Assembly (NCBI GenBank): GCA_034430175.1
Contig: DAOUFI010000007.1
Location: forward strand, 111,912 to 175,911
Length of the DNA stretch: 64,000 bases
Reading direction: 5' to 3'
From: UBA6107 sp034430175
GTDB lineage: Bacteria; Chloroflexota; Anaerolineae; Anaerolineales; Anaerolineaceae
A program made the position numbers and the translations under genes. Of the stretch, positions 8,659 to 16,886 are shown one piece after another. Every line of letters starts with the position of its first letter. The first letter of the stretch is position 1. The notes under the pieces are model-generated. The model was not told the DNA's origin and did not search any database. It saw only the letters and a list, made by a program, of their open reading frames with translations.

Positions 8659-9936
8659 TTATTTTCTCCACTCTTTCAGAATTTCGGCGGCGCGGTCGGT
8701 GCGGATGACGCCTTCAGCGGCCAGTTGAGCAGCCAGGCGATCCACCTCAGCGTCTTTGGCCCCGGCAGCCACAGCCACCTGGCGGGCGTGCAGGGTCATG
8801 TGTCCGCGCTGGATGCCCTCGGTGGCGAGGGCGCGCAGGGCAGCAAGGTTCTGCGCCAACCCGACAGCGGCGATGATGCCTGCCAGTTCGGTGGCGCTGG
8901 TAATTTTCATCAATTGGAGGGCAGCCTGCGCGCCGGGGTGTACCCGGGTGGCGCCGCCGACCGTGCCCACAGCCATGGGCAGCTCGATCGAGCCGGTGAG
9001 GTTGCCCTGTGCATCCTTACCCCAGGTCGTCAGGCTGGTGTAACGCCCGCCGCGGGCGGCGTAGGCATGGGCGCCGGCTTCCACGGCGCGCCAGTCGTTG
9101 CCGGTGGCGATCACCACCGGGTCGATGCCGTTCATGATTCCCTTGTTGTGCGTGGCCGCGCGGTATGGGTCCGCGGCGGCAAAGGCCCAGGCCTCGATGA
9201 TGCCATCGCGAACCGTTTTAGCGTTGAAGTTCTCAAAGGCAAGTTTATCAAGGGGGATGGCACAACTCGCGCGTGCCAGACGTCGGTCGGCCAGGTTGGA
9301 GAGGATGCGTAGATGCACCCTTCCGCCGCTGATGGCAGCCACCTGGGGAGCCAGTTTTTCCAGCGCGGTGTTAACCGCGTTGGCGCCCATTGCGTCGCGC
9401 ACATCATAAATGAGATGTAGCACCAGAAATGGTCCGATGGGTGATTCATTGATTTGGCGGATTTCAAGATCGCGGGGACCGCCGCCGAGTTGGTTCAGCA
9501 CCGGGTCAAGCGCAGCAGCTTGCTGAAGTAACTCGGACTTGTGTGCCAGCAGGTCGGCGCTGGCACGGTCGAGATCAGGGAGATCTAGAATCTGCATTTG
9601 ACCAATCATCTCAGGCGCGTCCGCTGAGGCGATAAAGCCACCTCCCGCGGCAGCCAGTTTTGCCATGAACGAGGCTGCGGCAATCACCGATGGTTCCTCG
9701 ATTACCATGGGTATGAGTACTTCGCGCCCGTTGATGACGAAGTTACGAGCGATCCCCAGCGGCAGGGCGAAGGTACCCACAACGTTCTCTGCCATGTGAT
9801 CCGCTTGCGCGGCAGTCAAACCGGCAGCCCCGGTGAGCGCATCCAGCGTTTCAACCGAGAGGCCGCTTTCCACTGCCAGGGTCTGGCGGCGTTCGGGGAG
9901 CGTCTGGTCATAGAATTTTTTGGTTAAGCTACCCAT
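8659..9936 (-). CDS. mvaA: Hydroxymethylglutaryl-CoA reductase, class II
   Basis: Reduces HMG-CoA to mevalonate; 425 residues, class II (bacterial) type without a membrane anchor. Conserved features: the catalytic Glu in the IEEPSVIAAAS motif (about residues 79-89), the HNKGIMNGIDPV loop with the catalytic Lys, an ATGNDWRAVEAGAHAYA segment with the catalytic Asp, and the C-terminal flap His in RGHMTLHARQ. First gene of the minus-strand operon, so flux from acetyl-CoA to mevalonate is encoded in three adjacent genes. A TATAAT reads on this strand at 9998-10003. Class II enzymes may run in the degradative direction, but the synthase neighbour argues for biosynthesis. Confidence 0.94.
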   Translation of the reverse strand: MGSLTKKFYDQTLPERRQTLAVESGLSVETLDALTGAAGLTAAQADHMAENVVGTFALPLGIARNFVINGREVLIPMVIEEPSVIAAASFMAKLAAAGGGFIASADAPEMIGQMQILDLPDLDRASADLLAHKSELLQQAAALDPVLNQLGGGPRDLEIRQINESPIGPFLVLHLIYDVRDAMGANAVNTALEKLAPQVAAISGGRVHLRILSNLADRRLARASCAIPLDKLAFENFNAKTVRDGIIEAWAFAAADPYRAATHNKGIMNGIDPVVIATGNDWRAVEAGAHAYAARGGRYTSLTTWGKDAQGNLTGSIELPMAVGTVGGATRVHPGAQAALQLMKITSATELAGIIAAVGLAQNLAALRALATEGIQRGHMTLHARQVAVAAGAKDAEVDRLAAQLAAEGVIRTDRAAEILKEWRK

Positions 9937-10013
9937 ATTGCCCCAATCCTAACGGAGAGAAACTGGCAAAAGCTATCAGTCTTTCTCCCTGTGGAAAATT
10001 ATATCGGGATTGC

Positions 10014-10019
10014 TATAAT
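10014..10019 (+). promoter_or_regulatory. Extended -10 box of a probable leaderless gene
   Basis: TGCTATAAT is an extended -10 element. It ends 6 bases before the ATG at 10026, so the predicted transcript begins at or next to the start codon, and no ribosome binding site is present. A TATAAT on the other strand (9998-10003) would serve the divergent mevalonate operon, so the two promoters nearly overlap. Confidence 0.6.
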
Positions 10020-10025
10020 GATTAT

Positions 10026-10616
10026 ATGGTGGAAATCAACGAAAGTCAGATCCACGGCACTTTTTTTCTGGATATCCAGCACGGATGGCCAACCGGATTG
10101 CTCAACACCTTGAACGATGCCTGCACCGACCTGGTGGCAGCGTTCAATGGAACCGTGCCGGGGTGGATGCATGGACTCCGGGTACGCGTGGAACCAATCC
10201 AGGCGCTTGGGCTTACCAGCCCTGGATTGATCCGATTCCGAACGACCGGACCGTCCAAATGGACGGTGGTGCATGAGTTCGGTCATGCCTGGGATTTTGC
10301 CAGTGGCTGCACGTTATCCCGTGAGATGCAACGGCGGACTCGCAGCTTTGATCTCTTTGCGCCGCTGAGAATGGTGTTCCCGGATGTACCGACTTTCTGG
10401 TATCACGTCGGTTCCCCGCCTCCTCCCTGCGGCACGGATAAGAACTTTACCGCCATGGAGGATTTCGCTGAATCAGTGGCTGCTTACGTTTACCCAGACA
10501 GAGCAAAAGAAAAGGCGATGACCAGAAATTATCCATACACCAAATATCAGGTGAATAGTTTTCGTCAGACTGCGCGGGGGTTATTCATTGCTGAATCGAT
10601 GAAACAATACATGTAA
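10026..10616 (+). CDS. Putative zinc metalloprotease-like protein (HEFGH)
   Basis: Protein of 196 residues without a recognised family. It contains a zincin motif, VVHEFGHAWDFASG (about residues 80-93), and a later AMEDFAESVAAYVYP segment that could supply a glutamate third ligand as in gluzincins. No signal peptide or membrane segment is seen, so the protein is probably cytosolic. It is a single-gene unit: divergent from the mevalonate operon and convergent with the Mrr-like gene, with a shared terminator hairpin right after its stop. The assignment as an active peptidase rests only on the motif pair. Confidence 0.6.
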   Translation: MVEINESQIHGTFFLDIQHGWPTGLLNTLNDACTDLVAAFNGTVPGWMHGLRVRVEPIQALGLTSPGLIRFRTTGPSKWTVVHEFGHAWDFASGCTLSREMQRRTRSFDLFAPLRMVFPDVPTFWYHVGSPPPPCGTDKNFTAMEDFAESVAAYVYPDRAKEKAMTRNYPYTKYQVNSFRQTARGLFIAESMKQYM

Positions 10617-10640
10617 AAAACCGCCCTCATCAGAGGGCGG
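10616..10640. terminator. Bidirectional intrinsic terminator
   Basis: CCGCCCTC-ATCA-GAGGGCGG stem-loop at 10621-10640, 8 perfect pairs. The AAAAAA at 10615-10620 gives a U tract on the minus strand, so it mainly terminates the Mrr-like gene and perhaps also the plus-strand zincin. Confidence 0.8.
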
Positions 10641-10648
10641 TCGCGTTT

Positions 10649-11719
10649 CTAAGATTCCACAGCGTACGTTTCCGTACACGCCGGAGCGTTGGGGCAGATA
10701 TACATCTGCTTTGCTTTGCGCAGGAATTGCTTCTGGGTAGACAGGATCATTGGCACGTTGCAAGCCGGGCACATGGGCGCGTCATCGGTTTCCATGAAGG
10801 GATGCTTGTCATCATCCACCTCAATCTCGGTGGTAACGGGTTCAACGGGGACAGTTGTTACTTCTTCAACATCGTGCCTGATCGGGCTAGTGACCGCGGC
10901 GGGGTAAGCTGAGCCAGCGCTGGTGGCATAAGCCGGCTGCATTCTGACGGTTTGCATTCTGACAGGAGCGGGAGAGGAGGTTTGCTTCTCTTTTGATTTG
11001 GGGCCGGTTTTGGCCTCGACGGGCAGACTTTTGCGAACCCGGGTGGCCACCACGATTTTAATGAATTGTTCTCCGTCATAAAGTTTGATGGGTTTACCTT
11101 CGGCCCACAGACGGGCGGCATCACTGATGGTGCCCGTGGTGATGACGGCGCCGCCATCAGCATCAGAGGCTTTGAGCGCGCCATAGAAATCACGGATGAT
11201 CGGTTCGCCGATCTTCCCGCGGTAACGTTTGCATTGGACTAACCAGGTTTCACCGCGCTGGGAACGGACGATCAGGTCGATGCCGTGGTCACCGGTTCCA
11301 CCCACTACCTGCACACGGTGTCCCTGGGCTCGGTAGGTTTCAGCAACCAATTCTTCAAAATCAGCCGGGGAGAGGGAGCGCAAGTCCTCCAGGGTAGAAG
11401 CGGTAAATTTTTTGCGTTTCTCTTCGAGCAGCAGGGCAATTTCAAACGGGAAGAGGATCAAACCTACTGAAATGAACAGCGCGGTATCGGTGGGCTCAGA
11501 GATCAAGTGAAAGGTTTCCATCTTCATCACGTAGAAGACCAAACGCAAGATGGCGAGAAAACCCCAACTGGCGATCAATCCTTTGATCGAGCTGCGCAGC
11601 ATCACGCCAAAGCCCTCTCGGCGTTTGAATATACCGATCAAAACGGCGATGAACATGACCGGCCAGATGCCCACCAGGAATTTGGCTGCGATGATCAACA
11701 GATCCATTAAAGTTTGCAT
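10649..11719 (-). CDS. Membrane-anchored Mrr-like restriction endonuclease with zinc finger
   Basis: Protein of 356 residues. The N-terminus carries about three hydrophobic segments (roughly residues 5-30, 45-65, 80-100), followed by an Mrr-type PD-(D/E)xK nuclease domain (about 115-225) with the motif GGTGDHGIDLIVR and QCKRYRGKIGEP, giving the Asp and Gln-x-Lys catalytic residues. After a Pro/Ser linker, the C-terminus has a topoisomerase-like zinc ribbon, CPACNVPM with CPNAPAC. A nuclease tethered to the membrane could act on incoming DNA, but this is inference. No methyltransferase is adjacent, as expected for an Mrr-type, modification-dependent or housekeeping nuclease. GGAGGAG precedes the ATG. 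Confidence 0.78.
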   Translation of the reverse strand: MQTLMDLLIIAAKFLVGIWPVMFIAVLIGIFKRREGFGVMLRSSIKGLIASWGFLAILRLVFYVMKMETFHLISEPTDTALFISVGLILFPFEIALLLEEKRKKFTASTLEDLRSLSPADFEELVAETYRAQGHRVQVVGGTGDHGIDLIVRSQRGETWLVQCKRYRGKIGEPIIRDFYGALKASDADGGAVITTGTISDAARLWAEGKPIKLYDGEQFIKIVVATRVRKSLPVEAKTGPKSKEKQTSSPAPVRMQTVRMQPAYATSAGSAYPAAVTSPIRHDVEEVTTVPVEPVTTEIEVDDDKHPFMETDDAPMCPACNVPMILSTQKQFLRKAKQMYICPNAPACTETYAVES

Positions 11720-11830
11720 GACGACTCCTCCATTGCCAAAGCGGCGAAAAGACTAATGGAGTAGTTGCAAAAAATATGCCAAACCCCCGATATTTGAGAA
11801 CAGAGAATTGTCAGAAACCGTTCTTACGAT

Positions 11831-11855
11831 TCTCTACTCTCTACTCTCTACTCTC
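11831..11855. repeat. Tandem heptamer tract TCTCTAC
   Basis: Three perfect copies of TCTCTAC plus a partial fourth, in the 152-base gap between the Mrr-like and metal-dependent hydrolase genes. No function can be assigned. Confidence 0.7.
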
Positions 11856-11871
11856 AATTCACGCTCTTGTT

Positions 11872-12555
11872 TTATACGTTGATTGACTGGCCCGGTTCAA
11901 GGATGATCACTTTGGATGAGGTCTTCGCCTCGACGACTTTTGCCCAGGCAGTGGCATCCTGTTGGATCTGTGGGAAGGTGTTGTAGTGGATGGGCACCAC
12001 CTTTTTTGGGCGCAGGAATTCAACAGCACGTAGAGCATCGGCTGGCCCCATGGTGTAGTTGTCGCCGATGGGAAGGGCTGCCAGGTCCAGACCCTCATCG
12101 CCGATCAGTTTCATGTCACCGAAGAGCCCTGTGTCACCAGCCAGGTAGATCTTCTTGCCGTCTTTGGCTGTGATTAAAAAGCCACACGGGTTGCCTCCGT
12201 TGCTGCCATCAGGCAGCTTGGAGCCGTGTAAAGCCTGGGTAAGTTTGAGGTAGCCAAAATCGTGGTTGAATCCACCGCCGATATGTTGACCGTGAGACTT
12301 GATGCCTTTTTCGCTGAGCCAACCGGCAATTTCTGCCACTGATATAACCAGCGCGCCGGTACGTTTGGCTATGGCGATGGTGTCGCCCAGGTGGTCGCCA
12401 TGACCGTGGGTGACGAGGATGAAGTCTGCCTTGACCTGATCCGGGCTAATAGAGGCTTTGGCGTTTCCGGAAAGATAGGGATCGATCAGGACGTGTATCC
12501 CATCCAGTTCCAGGCCGATGGCCGCGTGACCATAAAAAGTAAAGGAGGAACTCAT
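11872..12555 (-). CDS. UPF0173-type metal-dependent hydrolase (metallo-beta-lactamase fold)
   Basis: Short metallo-beta-lactamase-fold hydrolase of 227 residues, close to the UPF0173 group. The metal-binding signature THGHGDHLGD is at about residues 49-58, with further ligands in an AGDTGLFGDM segment and VPIHYNTFP near the C-terminus. The physiological substrate of this group is unknown. The start follows an AGGTGAATT ribosome binding site. It lies 30 bases after the CPBP protease gene and ends a same-strand run of five genes (15758 to 11872). Confidence 0.88.
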   Translation of the reverse strand: MSSSFTFYGHAAIGLELDGIHVLIDPYLSGNAKASISPDQVKADFILVTHGHGDHLGDTIAIAKRTGALVISVAEIAGWLSEKGIKSHGQHIGGGFNHDFGYLKLTQALHGSKLPDGSNGGNPCGFLITAKDGKKIYLAGDTGLFGDMKLIGDEGLDLAALPIGDNYTMGPADALRAVEFLRPKKVVPIHYNTFPQIQQDATAWAKVVEAKTSSKVIILEPGQSINV

Positions 12556-12585
12556 AATTCACCTGCCTTTCAGCATTCTATCCGA

Positions 12586-13257
12586 TTATCTACCAAAAAT
12601 GTTGAACATCGCATGAACGAACACAGCACCAGGGACTTTGTCAAATTTCCAACGCGCCAAACCAGCCAAACCGCCGATGAATCCACCCACCAGCACTTTC
12701 CAGAGCATCACCATTGGAAGGTTGGTCAGGCTGACCGGTGAATCGGCATACCAGTGAACGACATCCGCATATCCCAGGTGCCACAGACCAAAAAGAATCG
12801 AGATCAACACCCAGGTGAGTAAACCATTCCATTTTTTCGGCAGTGCTTTGGAGAGTTTGCCCCAGCCCAAACCACGGAAGATGGATTCCTCGATAAGTGG
12901 AACAAGGATCACCCCGTAGAGGTTCTGCAGCCAAAGGCTTCGGTCAAGCAGCAAATTGGCTGCCAGCAGCATCACCAGGATCAACCCCATGATGCCGTAA
13001 AGCCACCAGGTGCCCTTTGAAGTACCCTTCATGTCCCACCCAAGATCATGCCAGGTGGGGCGGGCGATCAGCCACACAGCCAAAGCCATCAGGAGCAGCG
13101 TCAGGGGTTGAGCAATGTCATTCTTGATGCCGATCACATTGATCGCGAGCCAGGCCAAAAGGGCTCTGATCGCCTGCGAAATAATAAGCAGAAGGATAAA
13201 ACGGATCAGCGCTTTGGTAAGCCCCCATTTTTGAAGCGTTGTGGATTGAGTGTTCAT
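12586..13257 (-). CDS. CPBP-family (CAAX-like) intramembrane metalloprotease
   Basis: Integral membrane protein of 223 residues with about six hydrophobic segments. Abi/CPBP motifs are present in order: EESIFRGLGW (EExxxR), FGLWHLGYAD (the first His motif) and a C-terminal HAMFNIFG. The family includes type II CAAX prenyl proteases and bacteriocin-immunity proteins; the substrate here is unknown. It overlaps the upstream acetyltransferase gene by 4 bases (ATGA), and a good GAGGTGAATTC lies before its ATG, so the two are co-translated. Confidence 0.87.
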   Translation of the reverse strand: MNTQSTTLQKWGLTKALIRFILLLIISQAIRALLAWLAINVIGIKNDIAQPLTLLLMALAVWLIARPTWHDLGWDMKGTSKGTWWLYGIMGLILVMLLAANLLLDRSLWLQNLYGVILVPLIEESIFRGLGWGKLSKALPKKWNGLLTWVLISILFGLWHLGYADVVHWYADSPVSLTNLPMVMLWKVLVGGFIGGLAGLARWKFDKVPGAVFVHAMFNIFGR

Positions 13258-14093
13258 GAATTCACCTCAATTTCATCCAGATCACACACCATTGTAAATC
13301 CAAGCCGTGGAAAAATGTGACTTGCCACCGAGTCCATTGGATCATACGCGAGGGTGCAATAAGCGAAACCTTCCTGGAAGAGTTGAGCGCAGAACGCGCT
13401 GACAAGTGCCGTGGCATATCCACGGTTGCGTAGAAGTGGAGGGGTGTAAAGACTGTCCAGGGCTACTCCATGCCGGGTGGGCAGGGTGCGCACCAGCATA
13501 GAAACCATCAACCCGTCCTCCCAAACGTAAAGATTCCCACGGTTGATCTGGTTCAGGATATTGTGTTTGATAATTTCATCCGCTGCGGTTTTGGTCTTTT
13601 CGTAACTGAAAGCTTCCAACCATTCATCGATCTGGCCCGCATCATTTTGGGTTGCCAGGCGCATATAACCTGCCACGAACGGGTGATTGGCGCGCCGCGT
13701 GAGCTTCAATACACGATCGCGTCCAACCGGGTGGATGGTTCCCTTAAACATGCGCTGTACGAGCTCTGAAAATGAAGCGATAACGTGACTTTTACTCTTG
13801 ACGCGCTTAAATGGAACGTCACGAAGCATGTTCAAGAGCAATTGCAGAGAGGCTTCCTTTTGATGGGGTTCGCAGAACAGCCACATGGGGTCGGGAGGAG
13901 CTAAAAGCGCCGCGGAAGTCACTCCCTGGGCGTCTTCCGTCCAAATCATTGACGAGGAACGGCTCAAAGTCGGATTTTCAGTCAACTCGCGGCAGCGGAA
14001 AAGCATTTTCTGATACGCTGCTTCGTCTTGTTCAAGAGCTGTTTGGATTTTTTCTAGAAATATCAATGGATCGATAGTGGCGTAGGCTTTCAT
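13254..14093 (-). CDS. GNAT-family N-acetyltransferase
   Basis: Protein of 279 residues with a C-terminal GNAT domain. The acetyl-CoA-binding region is recognisable in LDSLYTPPLLRNRGYATALVSAF (split here by position: about residues 208-230, with the RxxGxA core as RNRGYA). The N-terminal half is a less conserved, probably degenerate, second GNAT-like part. The substrate is unknown. It starts 9 bases after the transglutaminase-like stop without a clear ribosome binding site, suggesting translational coupling, and overlaps the CPBP protease by 4 bases. Confidence 0.8.
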   Translation of the reverse strand: MKAYATIDPLIFLEKIQTALEQDEAAYQKMLFRCRELTENPTLSRSSSMIWTEDAQGVTSAALLAPPDPMWLFCEPHQKEASLQLLLNMLRDVPFKRVKSKSHVIASFSELVQRMFKGTIHPVGRDRVLKLTRRANHPFVAGYMRLATQNDAGQIDEWLEAFSYEKTKTAADEIIKHNILNQINRGNLYVWEDGLMVSMLVRTLPTRHGVALDSLYTPPLLRNRGYATALVSAFCAQLFQEGFAYCTLAYDPMDSVASHIFPRLGFTMVCDLDEIEVNS

Positions 14094-14102
14094 GATTGGC
14101 GG

Positions 14103-14966
14103 TCAGTGAATCGGAATCCAGGCGGGCGGTATTTGAAGATCTTTATTATTCTGGTAAATGGAACGGATTTCTTCGAATGACTCATCCGGCTCCAGCGTTA
14201 GCCCGGCAATGTGATCCAGAAGCTCGATCTCTTTTTCGTTTAACTGCGATTTGTGTTTGGCGATTAACCCGTAATTATCCCAGGGCAGAATCTCGAGATT
14301 GTTCAGTGCCAAAAAATCTCGGATCAGGTCACCACGGATGAAGTCCATCCCGCGCATCTTGAAGATGCCGAATTTTTGAGGATCGGCTTGTCCGGCGCGG
14401 CAGAGCAACCAGGCTTTACCGCCAGTGACGAACTGATAGGAAGGCACGTCGAGCGTGTTGAACTTGATCTTCAACACCTCTTTTTGGAGATTATCCAACT
14501 GGGCATCAACCATGATCCAGCGGGATTCCGCATCGGACCAATATTCAGTCACCCAGTGATCTTCATAAGTGCCTGGCATGAAATACGCGCCAAATCCACA
14601 GCGAGCGCGGGCGGGGATGCCCTTTGATTTTAGAAGAGCTGACAGAAAGTTGGAAAAATCGCGGCAATTACCTACCAGACGGCGTTCCATTGGGCGGGGT
14701 GTATCAATAGGAGCGGGATCAAGTTGAAACAGTTTGACGAATTTCTTGTCGAAGTCCCGGAGATTCACTTCATCCTGCCGATCCGGGGGAAGTTTGAGAC
14801 CGTATCGATCAAGCCAAAAAACATGGATCAAAAGACCCTGGACAACCTTTACCAGATCCGCCACATTGTCAGGCAGCGAAGAAGCATCGACATTTGAAGG
14901 AAGGACGCTCAACTTGCCGGATTCCAAATAGAAAGTCCGGATTTGTTCAGAGAGTGCACTTGTCAT
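14103..14966 (-). CDS. Transglutaminase-like cysteine protease-fold protein
   Basis: Protein of 287 residues with a transglutaminase core carrying a plausible Cys-His-Asp triad: Cys in GNCRDFSNFLSAL (about residue 116), His in YEDHWVTEYW (about 152) and Asp in WIMVDAQLD (about 168). No signal peptide is visible, so it may act in the cytosol as a peptidase or amidase rather than a cross-linker. An AAGGTGATCTC ribosome binding site precedes the ATG. It belongs to the same-strand run with the acetyltransferase and CPBP protease. Confidence 0.83.
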   Translation of the reverse strand: MTSALSEQIRTFYLESGKLSVLPSNVDASSLPDNVADLVKVVQGLLIHVFWLDRYGLKLPPDRQDEVNLRDFDKKFVKLFQLDPAPIDTPRPMERRLVGNCRDFSNFLSALLKSKGIPARARCGFGAYFMPGTYEDHWVTEYWSDAESRWIMVDAQLDNLQKEVLKIKFNTLDVPSYQFVTGGKAWLLCRAGQADPQKFGIFKMRGMDFIRGDLIRDFLALNNLEILPWDNYGLIAKHKSQLNEKEIELLDHIAGLTLEPDESFEEIRSIYQNNKDLQIPPAWIPIH

Positions 14967-14996
14967 GAGATCACCTTTGACGCAATTAAAGATGGC

Positions 14997-15758
14997 TTAG
15001 ATGTCAGCGATTGGCGCGGAGAAAATGGAGGTTTCTTCAGAAGTTAACAGGGTGGTAGCCGAATTCAACGCTTCGGGTGGGGGCATGGCTGCCAACAAGC
15101 GGGCAATTTTGGCCAGGGATGCTGTTGTCTCATCCACATAACGGGTCATCGTCACTTCGTTGATATATGGGAAAGGTCGATCAAGCACCCAATCAGTGGA
15201 GGGGTGGGCGTAGAACTCGCGGATGTAATTCACCTGGTGTTCAAAGGCCTCCTGGCGAACGAATTCCAGATCAGCGGCTGGGATGGGTGACCCGAGGAAG
15301 ACTCGCCAGAACAGGCTCTGCTTGTGATCGCGAACGTAGCGTTGATCGAGCGCGTACATATCACCTTTGATGATATCAATCGCTTCCATGTGTGAATGAG
15401 AGGCGAAGAGATCGGGGTGGCATACATGGAAGGCCTCATCCACTCGGATCGTCCAAAGTTTGTCGCTCACCAGGTGAAAGAAGTATCCCATCAAAAAGCT
15501 GAAACGTGTCGGGTTGGTTGCTTTGTCGAAGCGTAGCAAATGATTCCGATAAAACTCGAGATCGCGAATCTCTTTTTCGGTTCCGCCCTCGGGCATGAAG
15601 TGTGATATCGCTTTAGGTGGGTCGAATGAAGTCCAATCTTCATTTGGTAGTCCCGAGTCAGGCGCCAGATTACCAAAAGTAAATGAGGTTTCATCCAGGT
15701 TGGGGACGATCTGTAAAAGATTTTCTGCGATACGTAAATGACTGATCCATGTTCCCAT
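14997..15758 (-). CDS. Zinc-dependent phospholipase C-like family protein
   Basis: Protein of 253 residues resembling the hydrolases annotated as zinc-dependent phospholipase C family. Visible features are the N-terminal THLRIAEN-like segment (here WISHLRIAENLL), GNLAPDSG (about residues 28-35) and FLMGYFFHLVSDKLW (about 84-98), in which His and Asp residues could bind metal. No signal peptide is apparent. No ribosome binding site precedes the ATG. A TAAAAT at 15765-15770 (minus strand) lies 6 bases upstream, so the mRNA may be leaderless. Function beyond hydrolase is not established. Confidence 0.68.
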   Translation of the reverse strand: MGTWISHLRIAENLLQIVPNLDETSFTFGNLAPDSGLPNEDWTSFDPPKAISHFMPEGGTEKEIRDLEFYRNHLLRFDKATNPTRFSFLMGYFFHLVSDKLWTIRVDEAFHVCHPDLFASHSHMEAIDIIKGDMYALDQRYVRDHKQSLFWRVFLGSPIPAADLEFVRQEAFEHQVNYIREFYAHPSTDWVLDRPFPYINEVTMTRYVDETTASLAKIARLLAAMPPPEALNSATTLLTSEETSIFSAPIADI

Positions 15759-15804
15759 GCGTTTATTTTACCGTTAATATAATTGTGTATGGATGATTAA
15801 ATGC

Positions 15805-15831
15805 AAAAAGGCGGATATTGTCCGCCTTTTT
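15805..15831 (-). terminator. Intrinsic terminator after the 56-residue membrane gene
   Basis: AAAAAGGCGGA-TATTG-TCCGCCTTTTT is a perfect stem-loop flanked by A and T tracts, 15 bases beyond the stop of the small membrane-protein gene. It could work in both directions. Confidence 0.85.
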
Positions 15832-15846
15832 GTATTAATTTTGAAA

Positions 15847-16017
15847 TTACAAACCTTTTGTCACATTTGCAATTGCTAATAAAAGGAAGGCAATTGCGAC
15901 GACCCAGATATTGATCGACGAGAGGACAGGCAATTTGATCAAAGCTGCCAGGACTCCCAAAACAAAGATGATCACAGAGATGATGTATGTTACCTTCTTT
16001 GGTGGTGTTAGTTTCAT
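15847..16017 (-). CDS. Small membrane protein, 56 residues
   Basis: Short gene with a strong GGAGGAG six bases before ATG and its own terminator. The product begins MKLTPPKKVTY and then has two hydrophobic stretches (about residues 11-28 and 36-51), separated by IKLPVLSS, ending NVTKGL. It thus looks like a two-segment membrane hairpin with a positively charged, probably cytosolic, N-terminus. I do not recognise a family. It is monocistronic, between the molybdopterin oxidoreductase and the phospholipase-C-like gene. Confidence 0.75.
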   Translation of the reverse strand: MKLTPPKKVTYIISVIIFVLGVLAALIKLPVLSSINIWVVAIAFLLLAIANVTKGL

Positions 16018-16113
16018 ATTCTCCTCCAGAATTTGTATTCGCAGAGTTCCCCTGCGGAAGTTACTTATATATTACAAGATTTTGAATAAAAAGAAAAGTG
16101 ACTTATAAATAAA

Positions 16114-16740
16114 TCATCCAAAGCGTTGCTCTTTCCAGATATCCGCGTCGTTGTGATAACCAGCTTGTTCCCAGAACCCTGGTTGATCATCACTTGTGAA
16201 TTCCAATCCGCGCAACCACTTGGCGCCTTTCCAAAAATAGATATCCTTCAAGTCATCCCGGCCGGGAATGGCTCCCACTACCGCGCGAACTGGATAGCCA
16301 TGGTCAGGGGTGATTGGTTCACCATCCAGATGGGTAGCCAGTAAAAAATTCTCTGCCAACGCTATCGAAATCGGTACATTTGTTGTAAAACCGAATTCAG
16401 CGTGTTCGATGACGAAACGAGCGGATGGTTTGATTTTTAATAAGCCAGAAGTTACCAGGTCTTGCAACGCGATTCCTTCCCAAACGGTGTCGAATTTGCT
16501 CCAGCGTGTCACACAGTGAATATCCATTCGCACCTGTTTTCGAGGAAGCTTAATAAATTCATCCCAAGAGAGTGTTAATGGAGAATCCAATTCACCAAAG
16601 AACTTAAAATCCCAGGTTTGTGGGTTAAAATTGGGCACACTGCCGTAATGAAGCACGGGAAATTTTTGGGTCAGCGATTGACCGGGGGGTAATCTCCCTT
16701 CTTGACGCATTTTATCTTCCGCAAGTTTTCTATCAAACAT
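16114..16740 (-). CDS. Sulfite oxidase-fold molybdopterin-dependent oxidoreductase
   Basis: Protein of 208 residues containing the oxidoreductase molybdopterin-binding domain of the sulfite oxidase/MsrP family. The cofactor Cys lies in MDIHCVTRWSKFD (about residue 76); downstream EHAEFGFTTNVPI and PDHGYPVRAVVGAIPGRDD match the molybdopterin pocket. It has neither a Tat signal nor a dimerisation domain, so it is a minimal, probably cytosolic, form. The substrate is unknown. No molybdenum cofactor genes or electron-transfer partner lie nearby. GGAG precedes the ATG. Confidence 0.87.
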   Translation of the reverse strand: MFDRKLAEDKMRQEGRLPPGQSLTQKFPVLHYGSVPNFNPQTWDFKFFGELDSPLTLSWDEFIKLPRKQVRMDIHCVTRWSKFDTVWEGIALQDLVTSGLLKIKPSARFVIEHAEFGFTTNVPISIALAENFLLATHLDGEPITPDHGYPVRAVVGAIPGRDDLKDIYFWKGAKWLRGLEFTSDDQPGFWEQAGYHNDADIWKEQRFG

Positions 16741-16886
16741 TTCTACTCCATTTCTTCAATAATTCATTATATCGAATTTCAAGCGCATTCCCTTTTTTTG
16801 TAGAATGTTTTCTGGAGTCTCAACGGAATCCAAGAATGGCGATTCTGATAAAGTCGGGTACAATTCTAAAACTGAGGACTAAAGTC

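Noticed and set aside
8659..9936. Long overlapping frames on the opposite strand of the mevalonate genes
   Set aside because: They are typical shadow frames of GC-rich coding DNA with no ribosome binding sites or family motifs.
11831..11855. TCTCTAC tandem heptamers as a possible CRISPR or phase-variation tract
   Set aside because: Only three full copies in an intergenic gap without spacers, and no gene start close enough for phase variation.
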